Assembly: GCA_019312705.1 (NCBI GenBank)
Contig: JAFDCW010000063.1
Coordinates: 1 to 10,919, forward strand
DNA: 10,919 nt
Origin: Deltaproteobacteria bacterium
GTDB lineage: Bacteria; Myxococcota; Polyangia; Polyangiales; B10-G4
Direction of reading: 5' to 3'
The notes under the pieces are model-generated. The model worked only from the letters and a program-made list of their open reading frames with translations. It did not search any database and had not been told where the DNA came from. Of the stretch, positions 6,047 through 10,919 are shown piece by piece. The position numbers and the translations under genes were made by a program. The stretch's first letter is position 1. The number at the start of each line of letters is the position of its first letter.

Positions 6047-6727
6047 ATGACCCGCGCCGAGAAGGCAGCGCGCATCGTCCGGCTGCTCGCTGAACTCTAC
6101 CCGGAGACGCCGATACCGCTGGACCACCAAAGCCCTTACCAGCTCCTGGTTGCGGTGATGTTGAGCGCCCAGACGACGGACAAGAAGGTCAACGAGGTGA
6201 CTCCGGCCCTATTTCGTCAGGCGCCTGGGCCGCGGAAGATGGCGGTGCTTCCGGTAGACCAGATCCGCGATCTCATTCGACAGATCGGTCTCGCGCCGAC
6301 GAAAGCCAAGAACCTCCGGCGCATGAGCGAACTGCTGCTCGAACGCCACGGTGGCGAGGTGCCCCGGACCCTCTTGGAACTCGAGGCGCTGCCCGGCGTC
6401 GGCCACAAGACGGCGCAGGTCGTTGTCGCTCAGGCCTTCGGTGAGGCGGCGTTCCCCGTCGATACGCACATCCATCGCCTCGCCTCGCGGTGGGGCCTGT
6501 CGAACGGCAAGAACGTCGAGACGACTGAGCGGGACCTGAAGCGCATCTTCGACGAGGCGGCGTGGAACGACCTGCATCTGCAAATCATCTTCTTCGGCCG
6601 TGAGCACTGCCCGGCCCGTGGTCACGACCTCACCGGCTGTCCGATCTGCGCCTGGGCCGCGTCGAAGAAGCGCGTGCGCGAGGAAGCGGCCAAGAACGCC
6701 CCCAAGAGCCGTCCGGGCGCTCGTTGA
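6047..6727 (+). CDS. nth: Endonuclease III (DNA glycosylase/AP lyase) with altered Fe-S motif
   Basis: This 226-residue enzyme of base excision repair removes oxidised pyrimidines and cleaves the abasic strand. The helix-hairpin-helix LPGVGHKTAQVV carries the catalytic Lys at 121, and the catalytic Asp is in VDTHIHR at 139, equivalent to K120 and D138 of E. coli Nth. The early LLVAVMLSAQTTD motif is also typical. The C-terminal cluster region differs: Cys 188, 198 and 201 give C-x9-C-x2-C, whereas E. coli has C-x6-C-x2-C-x5-C. The position of the fourth Cys is Lys 207. The neighbouring text FGREHCPARGHD resembles, from memory, the FGREY-PARGW stretch of homologues that lack the cluster. The enzyme is probably active, but [4Fe-4S] binding is doubtful. 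The tail is basic. The gene ends 20 bases before a convergent lipoprotein gene. Confidence 0.93.
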   Translation: MTRAEKAARIVRLLAELYPETPIPLDHQSPYQLLVAVMLSAQTTDKKVNEVTPALFRQAPGPRKMAVLPVDQIRDLIRQIGLAPTKAKNLRRMSELLLERHGGEVPRTLLELEALPGVGHKTAQVVVAQAFGEAAFPVDTHIHRLASRWGLSNGKNVETTERDLKRIFDEAAWNDLHLQIIFFGREHCPARGHDLTGCPICAWAASKKRVREEAAKNAPKSRPGAR

Positions 6728-6747
6728 CGCCGACCCGCACCGCTAGA

Positions 6748-7380
6748 TCAAATGCAGAATGGGTCGGCGCAGCGCCAAATTCCCGGTTCGAGGGCAGGGT
6801 CTACGACGTCGCGGGTGCAGAACTGCCCGTCGGGGCACTGACGGTCCGTGAAACACTCGTCCTCGGCGCCGTGGCAAGCGAGGGCGACGGCGCCGCCGTC
6901 CGCCGGATCCGTCGGGCCGCCGCAGCCGGTCACTTGTGAGCAGGGGTAGTCGGCACAGTCTTCGGGGCGCCCGCAGGCGGCCGGCACGCAGACGTGAGTC
7001 TGAAGATAGCCCCCGCTGCAGGCGCAGAGCCACTCGTCGGGGCAGTCCGCGTCGCTACGACACTCGTCGTAGGTGCAGACCTCTCCGGTCCCGGTCAGCG
7101 TGCACCGGCCGTTTTCGCCGTCCGTGCAATTCGACGAATCACAGGTGGTCCCCGGGGGGCCCTCCTCCCGCAGGCAGACCGTCTGCCGGTCGCAGAGTTC
7201 CTCCGGGAACGAGCCCTCGGGGCAGCCCGCACACTGTAGAAATGCGCTCGTGAAGCACTGTTCGACGCAACGATTGGCGTTTTCGCATCCGGGGCGCTCG
7301 CAGCCGGTGAGGGCGCAAACGCCCAGGGAGCAGAGGGCGACGGTGAGCAGGAGAGCGGCGGCGGGTGATCTTCGGTCCAC
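6748..7380 (-). CDS. Cys-rich lipoprotein, hypothetical
   Basis: The protein has 210 residues and starts at GTG 7380. Its signal peptide (MDRRS, then a Leu/Ala/Val core) ends at the lipobox LTGC with Cys 27. The mature part contains 27 Cys in about 184 residues, the lipid Cys plus 26 that could form 13 disulphides. Two related units, ECRSDADCPDEWLC and ECFTDRQCPDGQFC, show an internal C-x5-C-x4-C duplication, similar in style to the Cys-rich units of the protease at the left end. Proteins of this type are frequent in myxobacteria and are thought to be exported; no enzyme motif is visible. It runs divergently from plsX with a 32-base gap and converges with nth. The lipoprotein call is solid; the function is unknown. 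Confidence 0.8.
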   Translation of the reverse strand: MDRRSPAAALLLTVALCSLGVCALTGCERPGCENANRCVEQCFTSAFLQCAGCPEGSFPEELCDRQTVCLREEGPPGTTCDSSNCTDGENGRCTLTGTGEVCTYDECRSDADCPDEWLCACSGGYLQTHVCVPAACGRPEDCADYPCSQVTGCGGPTDPADGGAVALACHGAEDECFTDRQCPDGQFCTRDVVDPALEPGIWRCADPFCI

Positions 7381-7399
7381 GGCGACGGGCAGCTTGGTC

Positions 7400-7405
7400 T
7401 AGAAT
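7400..7405 (+). promoter_or_regulatory. Candidate -10 box for plsX, suggesting a leaderless transcript
   Basis: TAGAAT at 7400-7405 matches 5 of 6 bases of the -10 consensus and ends 7 bases before ATG 7413, so the transcript would start at or next to the start codon. The GAGG beside the ATG is too close to act as a normal ribosome site. No good -35 box is seen. Confidence 0.35.
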
Positions 7406-7412
7406 CCTGAGG

Positions 7413-8438
7413 ATGGCCACTCTCGCCCTCGACGCCATGGGTTCGGATCTCGGACCCACGGCCACCGTCAACGGCGCGGCCAAGGCCAGCCGGCACCCCG
7501 AGGGCCCTCGGGTGATTCTGGTCGGGGACGCCGAGGTCCTTTCGAGCTTTCTCGGCGAGGTCGAACACGACCCCGACAAGATCGAGATCCTCCACGCCCC
7601 GGAAACCGTCGCGATGGACGAGAGCCCCCGGGCAGCCCTCGCGGCCAAGCCCGACTGCTCCATCCTCACGGCGGCCCACCTCGTCGCCGAGGGCGGCGCC
7701 GACGCCCTGGTGAGCGCTGGCAATACCGGAGCGGTGACCATGGCCTGCGCCAAGGTCTTCGAGCGCTTGCCGGGGGTGACTCGCTGCGCTCTCGGCGCCG
7801 TCTTCCCAACCGAGCGCCGCCGCGGCGAAAAGGACGACCCCTTCAGTTTGATCCTCGACGCCGGCCTGACCCTCGACGTCACCGCCGAGGACCTCGTCGG
7901 CTTTGCCATCATGGGCGCGGCTTACGCGTCACGAATCTCGAGCAACGATCGGCCACGGGTCGCCCTGCTCTCGAACGGCTCCGAAGGCCACAAGGGGCCC
8001 CAGGCCATCGTCGAAGCGCACCGCATCCTCTCGGGCCTCGAATGCCTCGACTTCATCGGCAACATCGAGGGCATGGACATTCCCCGCGGCACTGCGGACG
8101 TGGTGGTGACCGGGGGCTTCACCGGGAACATCGTCTTGAAGATGCTCGAGGGAATCGCGGACACGGTCGTGCGCCTCGGCCGCTACGCGATGGACAAGAG
8201 CATCATGTACAAGGCGGGCCTCGCCCTGCTTTCGCCGGCGGTCAAGAAGCTACGGCGCGTGACCGACTGGGAGCAGTACGGCGGTGCCCCGGTCCTCGGC
8301 TTCGATCACCTCTGCATCAAGGGGCACGGTCGCAGCTCCGAGCGGGCGATCAAGAACGCCCTCGTCGTTGCTCAGACGGCCGTGCAGTCCGACATGGTGG
8401 GCGTGATTCGTGCGGGTCTTCGAGAGGCCGGCCGCTGA
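7413..8438 (+). CDS. plsX: Phosphate acyltransferase PlsX
   Basis: PlsX converts acyl-ACP and phosphate to acyl-phosphate, the acyl donor for PlsY in the first step of bacterial phospholipid synthesis; it is a peripheral membrane enzyme. The 341-residue protein from ATG 7413 has the family length and motifs: LALDAMGSDLGP at the N-terminus, ALVSAGNTGAVT, LLSNGSEGHKG, and the late GNIEGMDIPRG followed by VVVTGGFTGNIVLKMLEG. An in-frame ATG at 7365 would add 16 residues lacking family similarity and overlap the divergent lipoprotein gene, so I reject it. In many bacteria plsX sits between rpmF and fabH; here neither is adjacent, although fabH or fabD could be elsewhere. Downstream lies a convergent CAP-domain gene. 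Confidence 0.95.
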   Translation: MATLALDAMGSDLGPTATVNGAAKASRHPEGPRVILVGDAEVLSSFLGEVEHDPDKIEILHAPETVAMDESPRAALAAKPDCSILTAAHLVAEGGADALVSAGNTGAVTMACAKVFERLPGVTRCALGAVFPTERRRGEKDDPFSLILDAGLTLDVTAEDLVGFAIMGAAYASRISSNDRPRVALLSNGSEGHKGPQAIVEAHRILSGLECLDFIGNIEGMDIPRGTADVVVTGGFTGNIVLKMLEGIADTVVRLGRYAMDKSIMYKAGLALLSPAVKKLRRVTDWEQYGGAPVLGFDHLCIKGHGRSSERAIKNALVVAQTAVQSDMVGVIRAGLREAGR

Positions 8439-8470
8439 ACTGGGCGGCCTCCCGAGGGTAGGCTACTCGG
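8424..8470. terminator. Possible bidirectional terminator hairpins between plsX and the CAP lipoprotein gene
   Basis: GAGGCCG (8424-8430) pairs with CGGCCTC (8445-8451) across the plsX stop, and CCGAG (8452-8456) pairs with CTCGG (8466-8470). The genes converge here with a 36-base gap. No T-run follows either stem, so termination is only inferred from position; in such GC-rich DNA a 7-bp stem can occur by chance. Confidence 0.3.
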
Positions 8471-8474
8471 TGGC

Positions 8475-9515
8475 TTAGTGGCCTCTTGCGAAGTTCTGGG
8501 TGACGCGGCTGTCCGCGGTGTTTTCGGTGTAGCCCACACCGAGCACTCGGAACGACGGGTTCATGATGTTCTCGCAATGGCCGTCGGGGCTCGCCATCCA
8601 TCCGGCGACCGCGCTCGCGGCACTCCGGGTGCCCCGGGCGATGTTCTCTCCAAAGGGAGCGGCGCCGGTGAACGTCACTGCGCTCAGGCGGTCCTGGAGC
8701 ATGCGCCCATCGAGGCTCACGTGGTCGAAGTAGCCGTTCTCCAGCATGTCCTCGGAGTGCAGCCGGGCCGCGAGGCGCAGGGTCTCGTCCATCTCGAGGA
8801 GGGGCGCCGGTGCTTGTTCGCCGCTGACGCAGACGGCGCCGGCCGCCCGGTGCTCGTTCACCAGGGTCAGGATCTCCCATTCGATGTCGTTCCACGGAGC
8901 TGGCCAGAGGTCGTCGCCGGGGCAGCTTGCGCTGAAGCAGTCCGGGTCGGCGCAGTCGGTCGCACCGTCGCCGTCTTCGTCGACGCCGTCATCGCAGATC
9001 TTCTCGGTACCTCGAATGGCGAGGCGGAAGTCGCCGACGGCGTCGACCGACGGCCCGTCCACCACGATGACCACCGTCTCACACGCGGCGAGGTCGAGCT
9101 CGATGGCCGAGTGACGCTCGTCCGGTGATGCGTCGTCGTTGCAGGCGAACTCCCGCCCGAAGCACCCATCGCGCCGTACGGAGAGGAAAGTGTCGATGCG
9201 CGAGCCGACGGTCGTCAGGAGGTAAGTGTCGTCGGCGGGGGCGGTCCAGCGGAAGGCAAAATCCTCGATGGTTTCGCCGCCAAGGCCGCATCGCGCTCCC
9301 CCGAAGCTATCCTCCTCGCCGGCGGTGGACGCCTCCACGGAGAAGGGAAGGGTTGACCCGATGTCGAGGGCGCAGGGGATGGTCTCGGCTGCCCCGCACT
9401 CTGGCGGCGGCGGGGTCACGGTCGGTTCATCGGCCCCGCAAGCCATCGAAGACCCGAGGAGAGCCGAGAGAACGACGAACGTTGGCAATGGCAGGACGCG
9501 CGGCATCGGTGACAT
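8475..9515 (-). CDS. CAP (SCP/PR-1) domain exported protein, probable lipoprotein
   Basis: This is a 346-residue protein in three parts. The N-terminus is a signal peptide ending SSMAC (Cys 26); the Cys suggests a lipoprotein, though the box is not canonical. Residues of about 40-165 look like a strand-rich, pre-peptidase C-terminal (PPC)-like domain. A short acidic link, CDDGVDEDGDGATDC, is of the Asp-rich, possibly calcium-binding kind common in myxobacterial surface proteins. The C-terminal CAP domain (about 205-346) shows NEHRAAG, the conserved His in LHSEDM, Glu in FGENIARG, and WMASPDGHCENIMNPSFRVLGVGY, typical of bacterial YkwD-like members. CAP proteins bind lipids or act on partners; the bacterial function is poorly known. 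ATG 9506 is an alternative start. It lies 24 bases after the M74 peptidase gene, probably co-transcribed. Confidence 0.85.
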   Translation of the reverse strand: MSPMPRVLPLPTFVVLSALLGSSMACGADEPTVTPPPPECGAAETIPCALDIGSTLPFSVEASTAGEEDSFGGARCGLGGETIEDFAFRWTAPADDTYLLTTVGSRIDTFLSVRRDGCFGREFACNDDASPDERHSAIELDLAACETVVIVVDGPSVDAVGDFRLAIRGTEKICDDGVDEDGDGATDCADPDCFSASCPGDDLWPAPWNDIEWEILTLVNEHRAAGAVCVSGEQAPAPLLEMDETLRLAARLHSEDMLENGYFDHVSLDGRMLQDRLSAVTFTGAAPFGENIARGTRSAASAVAGWMASPDGHCENIMNPSFRVLGVGYTENTADSRVTQNFARGH

Positions 9516-9539
9516 CTTGCCGCGGATCGAGTCCCCCGT

Positions 9540-10612
9540 TCAAGGCGACGTCGCGCTATCCATAGCGGCGCGGCTCGCCATGGAGCGGCTTGTCATGGAT
9601 CGGTTGGCCATGGAGCGGCTCGCCATAGAGCGATTGGCCATAGAGCGGTTGGCCATGGACATCCCAGAGCTCCTCATCATGGACCTCTGCATCATGCCGC
9701 GACGTCGCATGCGGCCCCGGCGTCGGGAGCGGCGGGACCGGGCGCGCCGCGGCGGTCGGAATTCTCGATACTCCCGCGTGGCCTTCTCCACCTGCGAGGC
9801 CGTCGTGAAGACCCAGGGATGAAAGGGGGGCGCGTTGACGCATCGGGGGCGGTCTCCGTTGGAGCAGAAGATGCGCACGTGGAAGTGGCTGCGGTGGCTT
9901 GCGCTGCCGCCGCGCCGCGCGCTGACCTCGCCGAAGCGCTGGATGAGGCCCGAGTCGGCGCCTGTCGCCCGGGCGTGGCGAAGCAGAAGCCGGCGGAGCG
10001 ATGGGGTGACCAATACGTACTGCACGGCGACGTCGGGGTTCTCGAGGATGGAGCGCATGAGAGCCCAGTTTCTGGCGACGTCGAAACTGTAGGTGCGGCC
10101 GTGGTTACGGCCCCGCCCGCTTCGGGCGAGGCTCACGAAGCGGTCCGACTGCACCTCTTCGTCGCCCTCGGTGTCGCGCAGGTAGAAGCCGAGGTCCACG
10201 TCGCGGCCGGCGCGGTGGGACCGGTGAGGGCGCGCCCGCCCTCCGCGCCGACGCGAGATGTCTCCGACGTTGAGGCGAGAACCGGGTGGGCCGCGGCGAC
10301 GGCCGCAGCTGCCGTGACGACCATCGAGACCATCTCCGCCGTGCCCCAGCGCGAGTCTTCGCTGCCGCGCTTGACGCGGTGGGTTTCCGCGTCTTCGAGC
10401 TCGACGGAGTTCAAGACTCGGCCGGCGTTGGTCATGCCGACGCTCACGCTTCCGGTGGGGGCCGCGGCCTCCGGGGCCTCGGGGGGCTGCGCGCCGTCGG
10501 CGCTCTCGTCGTCGTCGGATGCCACTTGGCCCACTTGGCCCACTTGGGCGGCCACCGAACCTACGGCGAAGACGCCTAGGGCAAAGACTGCCAACCTGAT
10601 CGTGCGATACAT
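9540..10612 (-). CDS. MepA-like penicillin-insensitive murein endopeptidase (peptidase M74), frameshifted
   Basis: M74 enzymes are zinc metallopeptidases that cut peptide cross-links in peptidoglycan in the periplasm. The start at ATG 10612 has AGGA ten bases upstream and yields a signal peptide (MYRTIRLAVFALGVFAVGSV, then AAQ). Next comes an acidic, Ala/Pro-rich stretch and the family entry GRVLNSVELEDAETHRV and RWGTAEMV. At 10283-10286 the frame moves by -1 at a C-run, with one base missing. Beyond it the text continues as NVGDISRRRGGRARPHRSH, then RAGRDVDLGFYL. The zinc residues known from E. coli MepA are all there: HRSHRAGRDVD holds the first His and Asp, and HRSHFHVRI supplies His-x2-His-x-His. 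A rebuilt protein would be about 357 residues. The tail after FHPWVFTTAS is Arg-rich, then Met/Ser repeats, unlike MepA. If the shift is real, the gene is broken before its active site. Confidence 0.8.
9561..9658. repeat. 15-bp tandem repeat in the 3' end of the M74 peptidase gene
   Basis: CAT recurs at 9579, 9594, 9609, 9624, 9639 and 9654, exactly 15 bases apart, within units close to CATGGAGCGGCTCGC. An 18-base variant unit begins at 9561. The copies differ from each other at a few positions. In the peptidase frame they encode SMANR, SMASR and SMTSR pentapeptides. Because 15 is a multiple of three, all frames stay open here. Confidence 0.8.
10523..10549. repeat. 9-bp tandem repeat just after the M74 signal peptide
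   Basis: CACTTGGCC occurs at 10523-10531 and 10532-10540, with a variant CACTTGGGC at 10541-10549. On the minus strand it encodes the repeated QVG of AQVGQVGQV at the start of the mature protein, a likely flexible linker. Confidence 0.6.
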
Positions 10613-10680
10613 CCGCGGGGTAATCCTGACCACTGCTGGTGGCATCGCGCAAGGAACCTTCCGTGACCATGAATCGCGCA

Positions 10681-10919
10681 CTAGAAAGCGAGTTGCAGCT
10701 GGGTTCGCACCCGCGCGTCGTTCCCGTCCCCGGTGCGGCGACTTCGATGTCTCCAGGTCGCATCGGTCTGCCATTTCAGGCTATGGCCGATGAAGTACAC
10801 GTTGAACCCGAGGCTGACCTCGTTGAGCGCCCGGAGCAGACCGGTGCTGGAGTATTGCTCGGTGAGGGCGGCCATCTCTTCGGGAGTCGTCGCCCCAGCG
10901 ATGATGGCATCGGCCCGGG
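10681..10919 (-). CDS. C-terminal end of an OprP-like (phosphate-selective) porin, 5' part outside window
   Basis: Only the last 78 codons are inside the window; the frame is open to the right edge. The text LRALNEVSLGFNVYFIGHSL followed by KWQTDATWRH, then ARVRTQLQLAF, fits the last strands of outer-membrane porins of the OprO/OprP type, where a strand of the form GLNYYLNGHNLKLQ is followed by a charged turn and a terminal strand ending in Phe. The terminal LQLAF is the usual recognition signal for the barrel assembly machinery. Substrate cannot be judged from this part; family membership is by resemblance of the last two or three strands. The M74 peptidase gene starts 68 bases downstream on the same strand, so joint transcription is possible. 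Confidence 0.7.
   Translation of the reverse strand, partial: RADAIIAGATTPEEMAALTEQYSSTGLLRALNEVSLGFNVYFIGHSLKWQTDATWRHRSRRTGDGNDARVRTQLQLAF

Noticed and set aside
9561..9658. CRISPR-like or origin iteron reading of the 15-bp repeats
   Set aside because: The units are contiguous with no spacers, keep a multiple-of-three length and lie inside a coding frame.
9819..10793. 324-codon plus-strand frame opposite the M74 peptidase
   Set aside because: Antisense to a gene with all its zinc-ligand motifs; Ala/Val-rich without a domain.

Overview
The window looks like chromosomal DNA of a GC-rich Gram-negative bacterium, most likely a myxobacterium (Myxococcota). This rests on a secreted protease with a MYXO-CTERM-like tail (GGC, then a hydrophobic helix, then an Arg cluster), CDGVDNDCNG and DGVDEDGDG motifs typical of secreted myxobacterial proteins, several Cys-rich or Gly-rich exported proteins, and strong third-position GC bias. 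The taxon is inferred. I see no tRNA, rRNA, CRISPR array, transposase or phage gene.

Layout, left to right. (1) 1-1636, plus strand: the 3' part of a surface-anchored trypsin-fold protease, split by one apparent missing base, overlapping by 4 nt a stand-alone Smr-domain gene. (2) 1637-1930: a non-coding-looking stretch that appears to be a complete regulatory leader, with a promoter, a Shine-Dalgarno site, a 35-codon ORF, nested hairpins and an intrinsic terminator, placed in front of (3) a MATE efflux pump at 1931-3391. (4) 3421-3489: a long imperfect palindrome between convergent genes. (5) 3483-5429, minus: a lipoprotein with two collagen-like Gly-rich blocks, divergent from (6) a small exported/membrane protein at 5455-5985. 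(7) nth (endonuclease III) with a degraded Fe-S cluster motif. (8) A Cys-rich lipoprotein on the minus strand, divergent from (9) plsX, a phospholipid synthesis gene standing alone. (10) 8475-10919, minus: in transcription order, the C-terminus of a porin, a MepA-like M74 murein endopeptidase (apparent one-base frameshift and a 15-bp tandem repeat tail) and a CAP-domain lipoprotein, probably a cell-envelope gene group.

Housekeeping genes (nth, plsX, Smr) are interspersed with exported proteins. Nothing resembles a defence island or a biosynthetic cluster. The most interesting feature is the leader of the MATE gene, whose alternative hairpins fit transcription attenuation coupled to translation of a short peptide. 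Two genes carry single-base frameshifts, both readable as one missing base. Sequencing or assembly error is therefore as likely as true pseudogenes.
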